A stretch of DNA of 23,661 nucleotides from Angelakisella sp. (GTDB lineage: Bacteria; Bacillota; Clostridia; Oscillospirales; Ruminococcaceae). The DNA lies in NCBI GenBank assembly GCA_020024515.1, contig JAHHTR010000026.1, positions 1-23,661 of the forward strand. Reading direction: 5' to 3'. The position numbers and the translations under genes were made by a program. This document shows, piece by piece, positions 1 to 7,980 of this stretch (the stretch's first letter is position 1; every line of letters begins with the position of its first letter). The notes beneath the pieces were generated by a model. It saw only the letters and a program-made list of their open reading frames with translations. It searched no databases and was not told where the DNA came from.

Positions 1-67
1 ATTAAAATTAATAATAAACATACCAAAAAGGAAAAAAGTAAATGTAGGAAAAAGAGGGATAAAAAAT

Positions 68-364
68 TTGAAAAAAAGCTATAAAATTAAAAATTCAAAT
101 TTAGGCAATATTATTAAATTACTTTCCTTTATTCTAACTTTGTTTTTAATCTTTTATTTCATATATATACAGTCTGATATTGATAAAATGGAAAAAGAAC
201 TTAACGATATTACAAATGCTGTTATACATGAAAATCTAAAAAATAATGATTATAAATTGACACTGAAAGACCAACAAAAATTACTGGAGCGATTGGCAAG
301 AGAAAAACTTGACTATGCTCACCCGGAAGAACGAGTATTTGTAGACGCTTCCGGAATACAATAA
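68..364 (+). CDS. DivIC/FtsB-like septum formation initiator protein
   Basis: A 98-residue single-pass membrane protein of the DivIC/FtsB family, which bridges the septal FtsL/DivIB complex and helps activate division. A short basic N-terminus is followed by one hydrophobic segment (about residues 14-34) and a predicted coiled coil from about residue 36. The C-terminal stretch from LERLAREKL to PEERVFVDASG resembles the conserved end of DivIC proteins. The start is TTG at 68, chosen because AGAGGG lies 9 bases upstream and no ATG in frame precedes the membrane helix. An S1-domain gene follows after 57 bases on the same strand, an arrangement common near divIC in Bacillota. No promoter is visible in the 67 bases upstream, so the gene may belong to an operon that begins outside the window. 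The family call is solid; the exact subfamily (DivIC or FtsL) is less sure. Confidence 0.85.
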   Translation: MKKSYKIKNSNLGNIIKLLSFILTLFLIFYFIYIQSDIDKMEKELNDITNAVIHENLKNNDYKLTLKDQQKLLERLAREKLDYAHPEERVFVDASGIQ

Positions 365-376
365 AACCATGTGCTA

Positions 377-397
377 TTAAACAGATAAACTGTTTAA
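377..397. repeat. Short inverted repeat between divIC-like and S1-domain genes
   Basis: Arms TTAAACAG (377-384) and CTGTTTAA (390-397) are perfect 8-bp complements around a 5-base loop. No T-run follows, so it is not a typical intrinsic terminator. It could be an mRNA processing or stability hairpin, or chance in AT-rich DNA. Confidence 0.35.
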
Positions 398-421
398 AAT
401 AAAAGAGAGGATTATTTAGGT

Positions 422-868
422 ATGCAATTAGAATTAGGGAAAGTTTTTGAAGGTAAAATTTCAAAAATAATGAATTATGGGGCATTTGTTGACTTTGACG
501 GAGGTGCATCAGGAATGATACACATATCCGAAATATCAAAAAATTACATAAAAGATATAAATGACCATATAAAATTGGGAGATATTGTAAAAGTTAAAGT
601 TATAGGAATTGATGATAGAAATAAGGTGAGCTTGTCTTTAAAAGATGCTCAACCAGATAATCAAGACAGCAAGCTGAAATCAAACAACAATAAAAAATAT
701 GAACAAAAATCTTATGTCCCACGTTCCTTTGCAAAGCCTGATCCACCATCAACCGGAGATGCTTTTGAAGATTTGATGAACAAATTTAAAAAGAGAAGTG
801 ATGATATTCAATCTGACCTAAAAAGAATAAGTGACCCAAGAAAAGGTACAAACAGACGCAGTTATTAA
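422..868 (+). CDS. S1 domain RNA-binding protein (YabR-like)
   Basis: A 148-residue protein with one S1 RNA-binding domain at residues 2-73, containing the typical GKVFEGKISKIMNYGAFVDF start, the GMIHISEIS strand and the VKVIGIDDRNKVSLSLKD end. The remainder (about 75-148) is polar, rich in Lys, Asn, Asp and Ser and probably disordered. This matches the YabR family found beside divIC in many Bacillota; YabR proteins are thought to bind RNA or ribosomes, but the precise role is not established. GAGAGG lies about 11 bases before the ATG at 422. The gene is 57 bases downstream of the divIC-like gene and ends at a strong terminator, so the two probably form the end of one transcription unit. Confidence 0.85.
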   Translation: MQLELGKVFEGKISKIMNYGAFVDFDGGASGMIHISEISKNYIKDINDHIKLGDIVKVKVIGIDDRNKVSLSLKDAQPDNQDSKLKSNNNKKYEQKSYVPRSFAKPDPPSTGDAFEDLMNKFKKRSDDIQSDLKRISDPRKGTNRRSY

Positions 869-881
869 TAATTATAAAAAT

Positions 882-921
882 GAGGTATCTGATATATACT
901 GTATCAGATACCTCTCTTTTT
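882..921. terminator. Bidirectional intrinsic terminator
   Basis: A 13-bp perfect stem, GAGGTATCTGATA (882-894) with its complement at 902-914, is followed on the plus strand by TCTTTTTTCTT. On the minus strand the stem is followed by ATTTTTATAATTATT. It sits between convergent genes and can end both the S1-domain unit and the PRPP-synthetase-like gene. Confidence 0.9.
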
Positions 922-940
922 TCTTAAAGATTTTTATTTA

Positions 941-2080
941 TTATTTACGGTCTTTTAAAAGCATTTTTATTTTTTCAATAGGATCCACAATGCTACTTAT
1001 TGAAATATTATGATTGATTGCAGCTATAAAATAAGCGATATATTTTGATACATCTACTTCATGGAACCATTCTCTTGATTTTAGTTCAGGAGTTAAGTAT
1101 GTCAAGTTACTGCCGAATACACCTGTTAGCATACCTTTTTCGTATGCCTCATCAAATTTTTCCAAACCATTTGTAAAAATTGAATATGTTGCATAAGCAT
1201 AAATATTTTTTGCATTTTTGTTTTTTAGTTCGTAAGCAATATCAAGCATTGATTCACCTGATGAAATAATATCATCTGTTATAAATACATCTTTGCCCTC
1301 AACTGATGCACCAAGATATTCATGAGCTACGATTGGATTTCTACCATTTACAATTCTTGAATAATCACGACGTTTGTAGAACATACCCAAATCTACACCT
1401 AAAACAGACGCATAGTACATATTACGTGACATAGCACCTTCGTCAGGACTTACTACCATAAAGTTATCACGACTGAAAGAAATATCAGGGAAATCACGCA
1501 AAAATGCTTTAAGTACTTGGTATGTTGGCATCACGTTATCCATACCCATTAGAGGAACCGCATTTTGTACACGTGGGTCATGTGCGTCAAATGTAACAAC
1601 ATTCTCTACACCCATTTTTTCAAGCTCTTGTAATGCAAAAGCACAATCTAAAGATTCTCTGTAATTTCTTCTGTGTTGACGTCCGCCGTATAGCATAGGC
1701 ATAATAACATTTATTCTTGCCGCCTTACCGCTTGTAGCTTGTATAAGTCTCTTTAAATCTTGAAAATGATCATCAGGAGACATATGATTTTCATAACCGA
1801 AAAGATTATATGTGCAGCTGTAATTACCTGTATCAACTATAAAGTATAAATCATCGCCACGAACTGTTGATTTTATCAATCCTTTTGAGTCTCCCGAAGA
1901 AAAACGAGGGCATTCATTTTCAATTAAAAATGTATCTACATCTTTTCCTGCTTCTTTTGACCATTCAACCAAATAAGCATTTATTTTTTCACCAAGCTCA
2001 CGTGTTCCCTCCATTGAAATTATACCCAGAGGAGCAGTATTGTTTTGTTCCTTAGCAAAAATTGTTGAACCTTCAGACAT
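941..2080 (-). CDS. prs: Ribose-phosphate pyrophosphokinase (long, divergent form)
   Basis: Predicted to transfer pyrophosphate from ATP to ribose 5-phosphate, giving PRPP for nucleotide, His and Trp synthesis. At 379 residues it is longer than the usual 310-320. Motifs are recognisable but altered: MPMLYGGRQHRR (127-138) for the usual PY.GYARQDRK; FDAHDPRVQ (164-172) for the DLH loop; VVSPDEGAMSRN (209-220) for the SPD.GG segment; KRR at 236-238 in the catalytic loop; and the PRPP loop FITDDIISSGES (266-277). The extra length is mostly N-terminal (about 50 residues) and in scattered insertions. ATG at 2080 is preceded by GGAG 7 bases upstream. It stands alone, ending at the bidirectional terminator. 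The phosphoribosyltransferase fold is certain; the reaction is inferred and the variant loops leave room for a related function. Confidence 0.8.
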   Translation of the reverse strand: MSEGSTIFAKEQNNTAPLGIISMEGTRELGEKINAYLVEWSKEAGKDVDTFLIENECPRFSSGDSKGLIKSTVRGDDLYFIVDTGNYSCTYNLFGYENHMSPDDHFQDLKRLIQATSGKAARINVIMPMLYGGRQHRRNYRESLDCAFALQELEKMGVENVVTFDAHDPRVQNAVPLMGMDNVMPTYQVLKAFLRDFPDISFSRDNFMVVSPDEGAMSRNMYYASVLGVDLGMFYKRRDYSRIVNGRNPIVAHEYLGASVEGKDVFITDDIISSGESMLDIAYELKNKNAKNIYAYATYSIFTNGLEKFDEAYEKGMLTGVFGSNLTYLTPELKSREWFHEVDVSKYIAYFIAAINHNISISSIVDPIEKIKMLLKDRK

Positions 2081-2126
2081 AATAAATCTCCAATCTCTAA
2101 TTTGTAATTATTTAATTGCTTTTGTT

Positions 2127-2162
2127 GAGTATTCATATACATAAAACAACAACATAATACTC
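2127..2162 (-). repeat. Weak hairpin in the leader of the PRPP-synthetase-like gene
   Basis: GAGTATT (2127-2133) and AATACTC (2156-2162) form a 7-bp perfect stem around a 22-base AT-rich loop, about 47 bases upstream of the start codon. There is no T-run on either side. It may affect leader stability or be chance; nothing else recognisable is seen in the 2081-2282 gap. Confidence 0.25.
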
Positions 2163-2282
2163 GTTTATAGAATAACATAACTATACTCTCTTTTTCAACA
2201 TCTAATATGTGCAAAACTAGCTATCAAAATGTTATTTTTTTGTTGTATTTAGCTGTATAATGTCTATTTATTATTAATTAGC

Positions 2283-2315
2283 AAAAAAGGGTATATTTTG
2301 ACTATGCCCTTTTTT
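2283..2315 (-). terminator. Intrinsic terminator of gdhA
   Basis: The stem pairs AAAAAAGGGTATA (2283-2295) with TATGCCCTTTTTT (2303-2315), with one G-U pair. On the minus strand it ends in a T-run, about 20 bases after the gdhA stop codon. Confidence 0.8.
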
Positions 2316-2333
2316 ACATATATTAAATTATAG

Positions 2334-3686
2334 TTAGTATGCCACGCCTTGTGCAATCATTGAATCACAAATTTTTATGAAACCTGCAATATTAGCACCT
2401 GAAACCAAATCTCCGGCTATTGCATATTCTTCTGATGCTTTATATGCACTTGCAAATATATTCTTCATTATTTCTTGCAACTTTGTATCAACTTCTTCAA
2501 ATGTCCAACTGTAACGCATTGAGTTTTGGCTCATTTCAAGTCCTGATGTAGCAACACCACCTGCGTTTGCAGCTTTTGCCGGTCCAAACAATACATTATT
2601 TGATTGGAAAACTTCAATAGCCTCAGGAGTTGAAGGCATATTTGCACCCTCTGCCACAACGAAACAACCGTTCTTTACAAGTACCTCTGCTCCCTCCTTG
2701 TCAAGCTCATTTTGTGTTGCACATGGTAGAGCTATATCACAGGGAACTGTCCATATATTTTTGCAGCCTTCTGTATATTTTGCTGTCGGCTTGTGATTTA
2801 AATATTCAGATATTCTCTTACGTTCCACTTCTTTAATTTGTTTTATTATATCCAAATCAATACCGTTTTCATCATAAATATATCCATTGGAATCACTTAT
2901 TGCCACAACTATTGCACCAAATGACATTGCTTTTTCAGCCGCATATATCGCAACATTTCCTGAACCGGATATTACAACTTTTTTACCACTGAAACTGTCA
3001 TTTTTCATTTTTGCAAGCATTTCCTGAGCGAAATAACATAATCCATAACCTGTGGCTTGCTTGCGTCCCAAACTTCCGCCATAAGTTAAACCTTTACCTG
3101 TAAGCACACCTGTATAGTTATTAACTATTCTCTTATACTGCCCAAACATATAGCCTATTTCTCTTGCTCCTACGCCGATATCACCTGCGGGAACATCGAC
3201 ATCGGCACCGATATGGCGGTATAACTCTGTCATAAAGCTTTGGCAAAAACGCATTATTTCATTGTCACTCTTGCCTTTCGGATCAAAGTCACTGCCACCC
3301 TTACCGCCACCCATTGGCAATCCTGTCAAACTGTTCTTAAAGCATTGTTCAAAACCTAAAAATTTAATTATACTGTCATTTACAGATGGATGAAAACGAA
3401 GTCCACCTTTGTATGGTCCTATTGCTGAATTAAACTGTACACGATAGCCACGATTTACGCAAACTTTACCATTATCTGCCACCCAAGCCACTTTAAATGT
3501 AATAAAACGCTCTGGCTCAACCAAACGCTCAATAATTCCGTTTATCTCTATATCAGGTCTTTTTTCAACTACCGGTTCAAGTGATGTCAAAACTTCTTGT
3601 ACTGCCTGAATAAACTCAGGTTGTGTACTGTTCTTTTCACAAACTGTGGCAAATACTTGTTGCAAATATGTATTTTTTAAACTCAT
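2334..3686 (-). CDS. gdhA: NADP-specific glutamate dehydrogenase
   Basis: Catalyses 2-oxoglutarate + NH4+ + NADPH to glutamate, the low-affinity ammonium assimilation route, as a cytoplasmic hexamer. The 450-residue length is normal for the short GDH class. Residues 91-100 (PYKGGLRFHP) and GLPMGGGKGG (122-131, catalytic Lys129) form the substrate site, Asp169 in PAGDIGVG is the catalytic acid, and GSGNVA (241-246) begins the Rossmann fold. The following strand ends in SDSNG (264-268), the pattern of NADP-dependent enzymes rather than NAD-dependent ones. GGGGG lies 8 bases before the ATG. The gene has its own promoter and terminator and is transcribed alone. All catalytic residues expected for the family are present. 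Confidence 0.96.
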   Translation of the reverse strand: MSLKNTYLQQVFATVCEKNSTQPEFIQAVQEVLTSLEPVVEKRPDIEINGIIERLVEPERFITFKVAWVADNGKVCVNRGYRVQFNSAIGPYKGGLRFHPSVNDSIIKFLGFEQCFKNSLTGLPMGGGKGGSDFDPKGKSDNEIMRFCQSFMTELYRHIGADVDVPAGDIGVGAREIGYMFGQYKRIVNNYTGVLTGKGLTYGGSLGRKQATGYGLCYFAQEMLAKMKNDSFSGKKVVISGSGNVAIYAAEKAMSFGAIVVAISDSNGYIYDENGIDLDIIKQIKEVERKRISEYLNHKPTAKYTEGCKNIWTVPCDIALPCATQNELDKEGAEVLVKNGCFVVAEGANMPSTPEAIEVFQSNNVLFGPAKAANAGGVATSGLEMSQNSMRYSWTFEEVDTKLQEIMKNIFASAYKASEEYAIAGDLVSGANIAGFIKICDSMIAQGVAY

Positions 3687-3730
3687 ATATAATCCCCCAA
3701 AAATAAAAATTACTTTAATATGCTTGTTAC

Positions 3731-3759
3731 ACTATAACACAAAATAAAGAAAAACGCAA
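3731..3759 (-). promoter_or_regulatory. Promoter of gdhA
   Basis: On the minus strand, -35 TTGCGT (3754-3759), a 17-base spacer and -10 TATAGT (3731-3736), with TG one base upstream of the -10 (extended -10). The start of transcription would be about 40 bases before the gdhA ATG. Confidence 0.6.
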
Positions 3760-3882
3760 TATTTATTATTTAAGCTTGCAAAATTTATTGTTATATCTCC
3801 TCTTATTCACTTTTTAAAAATAAAATTTGATTTAATTTGCAATTTAAAATAAATATTATGTCATAAATCGCATATAAAAGTA

Positions 3883-3897
3883 TTTTGAATATCAAAA
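3883..3897. promoter_or_regulatory. FabT-like operator box 1
   Basis: TTTTGA-ATA-TCAAAA has perfect 6-bp inverted arms and resembles the TTTGA-n3-TCAAA core of FabT sites known from streptococci and lactococci. It lies immediately upstream of the -35 of the adjacent FabT-like gene, suggesting autoregulation. Confidence 0.55.
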
Positions 3898-3900
3898 CAC

Positions 3901-3929
3901 TTGACAAATAAATAAAGTTATGCTAGTAT
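3901..3929 (+). promoter_or_regulatory. Promoter of the fabT-fakB unit
   Basis: Consensus -35 TTGACA (3901-3906), a 17-base spacer and -10 TAGTAT (3924-3929). It is flanked by two operator-like boxes and precedes the regulator's GTG start by about 40 bases. Confidence 0.7.
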
Positions 3930-3933
3930 TTAC

Positions 3934-3946
3934 TTCGAACTTCAAA
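3934..3946. promoter_or_regulatory. FabT-like operator box 2
   Basis: TTCGA-ACT-TCAAA is an imperfect copy (one arm mismatch) of the same box found at 3883-3897, centred 50 bp further on and covering the likely transcription start. A repressor bound here would block initiation. Confidence 0.4.
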
Positions 3947-3968
3947 ATAAATTTAGTAGGTGGTATTT

Positions 3969-4439
3969 GTGACAGATAAAAAAATTTTTCTAAATAAATT
4001 TTTAGTAGAAGCTTTTAATGAAATATTGCGAATAGAAGAATATAGCCTCAATCAAAGCGAATTCAATGACTTGACAGTAAAAGAGATGCACGTTATAGAG
4101 GCTGTGGCTATATGTACAAAAACAAACAGCAATACTTCTTTACAGATAGCTGAATACCTCGGAATAGTTCCCGGGACACTATCCGTTTCCGTTAACTCGA
4201 TAAGCCGCAAAGGCTACTTACAACGAGTTAAAAGCGAACAAGATAAACGAGTGGTTTATTTGGAACTAACCGAAAAAGGTAAACAGGCAAATGCTATACA
4301 CTCCCTATTTCACAGTAAAATGGTGGAATATGTTTTAGATGTCCTTACTCCTGAGGAAGCTTCTGTTTTTTGCAAGGGCTTGGGGAGTGTTGCGGCTTTC
4401 TTTAAATCACAACAAACAGGGCATGAAAGAAATAAATAA
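3969..4439 (+). CDS. fabT: MarR-family regulator, FabT type
   Basis: A 156-residue winged helix-turn-helix protein. The similarity to streptococcal FabT runs over most of the length: IEEYSLNQSEFNDLTVKEMH near the N-terminus, the recognition region PGTLSVSVNSISRKGYL, the wing SEQDKRVVYLELTEKG and the C-terminal FHSKMVEYVLD and KGLGSV segments. FabT represses fatty-acid synthesis genes and uses acyl-ACP as corepressor. GTG at 3969 is preferred to the GTG at 3960 because AGGTGG (3957-3962) is then a ribosome site 6 bases upstream; the earlier start would overlap it. The next gene, 85 bases on and with no terminator between, is a FakB-type fatty-acid-binding protein, so regulator and fatty-acid uptake factor are probably cotranscribed. 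No fab biosynthesis genes are in the window. Confidence 0.87.
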   Translation: MTDKKIFLNKFLVEAFNEILRIEEYSLNQSEFNDLTVKEMHVIEAVAICTKTNSNTSLQIAEYLGIVPGTLSVSVNSISRKGYLQRVKSEQDKRVVYLELTEKGKQANAIHSLFHSKMVEYVLDVLTPEEASVFCKGLGSVAAFFKSQQTGHERNK

Positions 4440-4524
4440 ATTCGATTATTTCATTTATCATTTAACCCCTGATACAGATAAATTTTCCATATAACTTTAA
4501 ATTAATGAAAGAAGGACTTATATT

Positions 4525-5364
4525 ATGATTAAAATAATTGCGGACAGTACATGCGATATACCACAAGATGAAGCTAAAAAATTAGGTATTACCGTTATAC
4601 CGCTTACAATAAATATTAACGGTAAGGTATATCGTGACGGAGTTGATATAACAAATGCTGAATTTTATAAAGAACTTGCAGCTTCAAAGACTCTTCCTAC
4701 AACATCACAGGTAAATCCTACATCATTTGAGGAAGCAATAAGACCTTTTTACGAAAACGGTGATGATGTAGTCGTTATAACACTCGCATCAAAACTCAGT
4801 GCAACATATCAATCAGCCAATATTGCCAAAAATGAATTTGATGAAGGACGTGTATTTGTTGTAGATTCTTGTTCTGTGAGTCTTGGCATTGCCCTACTTG
4901 TTAAATACGCAATTAAGCTATGTAACGAAACAAATTTATCAGCAAAAGAAATCGCAAATATTCTACAAAAGAACACTGAAAAAATACAAGTTTTCGCTGT
5001 TATCAATACACTTGAATATCTTGTAAAGGGTGGAAGACTAAATTCAAAGTTGGCGGTTATCGGTGGTATACTAAACCTATTACCTGTCGTACAAGTTAAA
5101 GACGGTGAAATTACACCTATTAAAAAAGTTCGTGGACACAATGCCGGTATGAAGGTACTAAAAGAATTATGTGAAAATTACAATATTGATTTTGAAAAAG
5201 GAATAGCCATCGGTAATGCCGATGCACAGGACAGAATCAATGCTTATTATGAATATCTAAAAGACAGTTTTGGTAATGCCGAAATCATAAATATGGAAAT
5301 AGGGAGTGCTATTGGCACACACTCAGGTCCAGGCGTAATCGGTATAGCATTTTTTGATAAATAA
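4525..5364 (+). CDS. DegV family fatty-acid-binding protein (FakB-like)
   Basis: A 279-residue DegV-fold protein. In Bacillota these are FakB subunits, which hold a fatty acid for phosphorylation by the kinase FakA so that exogenous fatty acids can enter phospholipid synthesis. The full family pattern is present: ADSTCD (6-11), TSQVNPTS (60-67), LSATYQSA (91-98), the glycine-rich GGRLN (169-173), and GTHSGPG (264-270). Thr60/Ser61, Ser92, Arg203 and His266 fall where the family binds the fatty-acid carboxylate. GAAGGA precedes the ATG by about 10 bases. It follows the FabT-like gene directly, a link that supports a lipid role. No FakA (Dak-type kinase) is in the window. Which fatty acid it prefers cannot be read from sequence. 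Confidence 0.88.
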   Translation: MIKIIADSTCDIPQDEAKKLGITVIPLTININGKVYRDGVDITNAEFYKELAASKTLPTTSQVNPTSFEEAIRPFYENGDDVVVITLASKLSATYQSANIAKNEFDEGRVFVVDSCSVSLGIALLVKYAIKLCNETNLSAKEIANILQKNTEKIQVFAVINTLEYLVKGGRLNSKLAVIGGILNLLPVVQVKDGEITPIKKVRGHNAGMKVLKELCENYNIDFEKGIAIGNADAQDRINAYYEYLKDSFGNAEIINMEIGSAIGTHSGPGVIGIAFFDK

Positions 5365-5377
5365 AAATAATTATATT

Positions 5378-5427
5378 AATATAAGTCTATGTTCTTTTAA
5401 CAGAACATAGACTTATATTATTTTTTA
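5378..5427. terminator. Bidirectional intrinsic terminator
   Basis: Perfect 18-bp stem: left arm 5378-5395, loop TTTAAC, right arm 5402-5419, then ATTTTTTATT on the plus strand. The right arm overlaps the stop codon of the convergent yfhO-like gene (5418-5420), so it serves both units. Confidence 0.92.
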
Positions 5428-7811
5428 TTAGGTTTATTTGCTCTATATCTTATTAATATCCATAACAAGATAAAAATAGTTAGAGAAACAACACTTATTA
5501 CAAGTCCAACTGACAATCCATAGGTCTTATATACAAACTTTATTGTGCTGTTTCCTTTTGGAACACGTACTGCCATAAAACCTATACTTGCATTTTCAAT
5601 AGTTGCTTCTTCCCCATTTACATAGGCTGTCCACCCTTTTTCATACGGAACACTAAAAAATACGAGTCTGTCCCTATCATAATCTGTTGTAGCTGTAAAG
5701 CCTTCTTTCGTAACCTCAAATGTTTTGCAAGATAATCTTCTTCTCTCCTCTGCCGCAGATGCTATTTCATAATCGTATGACTTCATCATAATTTCATCAT
5801 CTGCTTTTTCTAATATATCTTTGTTGCGTTCTATCGCATCATCGGTTAAATATACACTATTTAGCATACTTCGTGAACGTGTGGGTTTTGAAAGACTTTC
5901 CCACTGTGTACCGTCTATATAGTAATCATAGGCAAAGCCCATCGGTATATAATTGATATTTTCGTAAATATCATAACCAAAGCGATTTTCTCTGAATACA
6001 AAATCTTGCATAGGCTCTTTTTCTTCTTCTGTTTCTTTAATATACAAATATTTTACAGATAATAACGCACGAAGCTCTACATATTTTACATCAGGTTTTG
6101 AAGATACGTCTCGCTTTACACCAATTTCAGGATAGAAATTCATCAGCGATGATGGTACTATACTGTGAAATGTTTGTATATTCGGCATATTCCAATACAT
6201 ACCTATATTATCATTACCTTTATATATATCTATTCGGTAAAATTCTTTTTCATCTTCATCTAATCGCATTTTGTCCCTTGCAGGCAGTGCAGTTTCTGTT
6301 ATCCATTTATTATTTGGATAGGATAGCTTTCCTATTGATAAGGTAGAGCAACCATAGAGAGTACAGCCCACTAAAATCAAAACTATTAAGTTTCTTGTAA
6401 ACTTCTCACGATTTTTATAAAAGAGCAATAATAGTGTAAGTGTAAAACCTATAAGTGTTATCAGTGCGGTTGATATAAATATATCAGCATATCGATATGT
6501 TCCTATCTTCCAGCCGTCATTATTTTTTGATGGTGTCAATCCTACCATTGTAAGTATTATAACAAAAACAATCGCTGTGTATTTCACACCTTTTATAAGA
6601 TCAACATCACCTGTAACAAAACTTTCACCTGTGGACTCATTATATATTCTGTTTTGCGGATTATATTCGCTGTCATCAAAAGCTTTTGCAGTTGCAAGAA
6701 CCATTATCAGTGTCGGCATATAGAACCAACGTGTATAATATGAATTATTAAGCATTACAAATAAGTGATTTAACATAGGAACAAACGCAAATACCGCTGA
6801 TACAATCAGCATATTCTTTATCCAACTTTTCTTTTTGGACAGACAAAAGGCAAGTACGCCGACCATACCGAAAATAGGTATATAAGCAGCCATAGATGAC
6901 CACTGTCCGCCATGGTCGGGGAACCAGTTATTAAGCGCAGGCATATCGGGCGAAAAAAATATTGAGTGCAATATTCCCAAATAACGTTGAGGATTGCTGT
7001 AATACCACAAACCTGTACCATTAATAATACTGTCTGTTCCTACACGTGTATTTCCCGTAATCGCAAGAACCGAAGGCAAGAACACTACCATTGACATAGA
7101 CATTCCAAGTATAACTTCTATCGCAAGACTAACTGCTTTTTTGAAATTTACCCGAACTTGTCTGTCTATGAGTCTTACAAAAAAATACATTGCCACAAAG
7201 ACTGCCTCGCCAATAAAAAACCAGTAATTTACAATAGCATTAACAGTAATACCGAAAGTAAAATACCCCCATTTATTTTCTATAAGTGATTTTTCTAAAC
7301 CGATTAGCAATAGAGGGAAAAATACTATCGCTTCATGAAAATGATTAAAAAACACATTGTACATACTAAATCCCGAAAAAGCATACAAAAATGAGAATAG
7401 CATTGCAAACTGCCTGTTTTTTAAAAATCTTTTAATATACAAAAATGCAGTAACACTTGCACAAGCAAATTTTAATATCAATAATGGCGCCATAAGATAC
7501 GGTGTGGCAGTTGCCGGAAATAACAGAGTCAACCAAAAAAAGGGGCTGAATAATAGATAAAAGCTATATGACCCTACAAAATTCACACCCAAATCTGTAT
7601 ACCAATTCCAACCAAAATTACCGTTTCGTACTGCCTCATTCGCTAATTGATAGAATGGTATTTGCTGTACATTGAAATCACCATAATAAAGAAATAATCC
7701 TTTATCGTAAATAACGTATGGCAAAAACATAACCGTTGCCATCAAAAGCCCCAATAAAAATACATTAAGTATTTGTTTTTTTTCATTTGTACTTTTGGTT
7801 AAAATCGTCAC
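5418..7811 (-). CDS. YfhO family multi-spanning membrane protein
   Basis: About 797 residues with roughly a dozen hydrophobic segments in the first two thirds, an extracytoplasmic domain of about 270 residues, and a final membrane helix before a basic tail (IRYRANKPNKK). The C-terminal pattern VFFSVPYEKGWTAYVNG, then VRVPKG and a helix after YKTYGL, is characteristic of YfhO (Pfam) proteins. These are GT-C-like membrane proteins; B. subtilis YfhO has been linked to lipoteichoic acid glycosylation, but most members are uncharacterised. The start is GTG at 7811, 10 bases after GGAG (7822-7825); a TTG at 7817 is only 4 bases from it and seems too close. The gene is monocistronic, divergent from the IIA gene. 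The substrate is unknown. Confidence 0.85.
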   Translation of the reverse strand: MTILTKSTNEKKQILNVFLLGLLMATVMFLPYVIYDKGLFLYYGDFNVQQIPFYQLANEAVRNGNFGWNWYTDLGVNFVGSYSFYLLFSPFFWLTLLFPATATPYLMAPLLILKFACASVTAFLYIKRFLKNRQFAMLFSFLYAFSGFSMYNVFFNHFHEAIVFFPLLLIGLEKSLIENKWGYFTFGITVNAIVNYWFFIGEAVFVAMYFFVRLIDRQVRVNFKKAVSLAIEVILGMSMSMVVFLPSVLAITGNTRVGTDSIINGTGLWYYSNPQRYLGILHSIFFSPDMPALNNWFPDHGGQWSSMAAYIPIFGMVGVLAFCLSKKKSWIKNMLIVSAVFAFVPMLNHLFVMLNNSYYTRWFYMPTLIMVLATAKAFDDSEYNPQNRIYNESTGESFVTGDVDLIKGVKYTAIVFVIILTMVGLTPSKNNDGWKIGTYRYADIFISTALITLIGFTLTLLLLFYKNREKFTRNLIVLILVGCTLYGCSTLSIGKLSYPNNKWITETALPARDKMRLDEDEKEFYRIDIYKGNDNIGMYWNMPNIQTFHSIVPSSLMNFYPEIGVKRDVSSKPDVKYVELRALLSVKYLYIKETEEEKEPMQDFVFRENRFGYDIYENINYIPMGFAYDYYIDGTQWESLSKPTRSRSMLNSVYLTDDAIERNKDILEKADDEIMMKSYDYEIASAAEERRRLSCKTFEVTKEGFTATTDYDRDRLVFFSVPYEKGWTAYVNGEEATIENASIGFMAVRVPKGNSTIKFVYKTYGLSVGLVISVVSLTIFILLWILIRYRANKPNKK

Positions 7812-7874
7812 TCTCAAAAAACTCCTTTATGTAAAAATTAATTGATATTGTTATTAATATAAAATATATAATAA

Positions 7875-7898
7875 AAACATATAATTAATTATATGTTT
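7875..7898. repeat. Perfect 24-bp palindrome, possible operator
   Basis: AAACATATAATT (7875-7886) is followed with no gap by its exact reverse complement (7887-7898). It lies 3 bases upstream of the -35 of the IIA promoter and between two divergent genes, a position suited to a dimeric regulator. The AT-only core lowers the weight of the signal, but 24 perfect bases are more than expected by chance. Confidence 0.5.
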
Positions 7899-7901
7899 CG
7901 G

Positions 7902-7930
7902 TTGCTTTCAATACGAATTTTTGATATAAT
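7902..7930 (+). promoter_or_regulatory. Promoter of orphan IIA-Glc gene
   Basis: -35 TTGCTT (7902-7907), a 17-base spacer and consensus -10 TATAAT (7925-7930), preceded by TGA, making an extended -10. Transcription would begin near 7937, about 44 bases before the ATG. Confidence 0.7.
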
Positions 7931-7980
7931 ATATATCATAGTAATTAGTATAATTTAAAAAAGGAAAGGTGAATTTATAT

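Noticed and set aside
2020..2214. 64-codon frame upstream of and overlapping the PRPP-synthetase-like gene
   Set aside because: Low-complexity leader sequence, no family pattern; overlap with a real start codon that has its own ribosome site.
3960..3968. Upstream GTG start for the FabT-like gene
   Set aside because: It overlaps the AGGTGG ribosome site; the GTG at 3969 has proper spacing.
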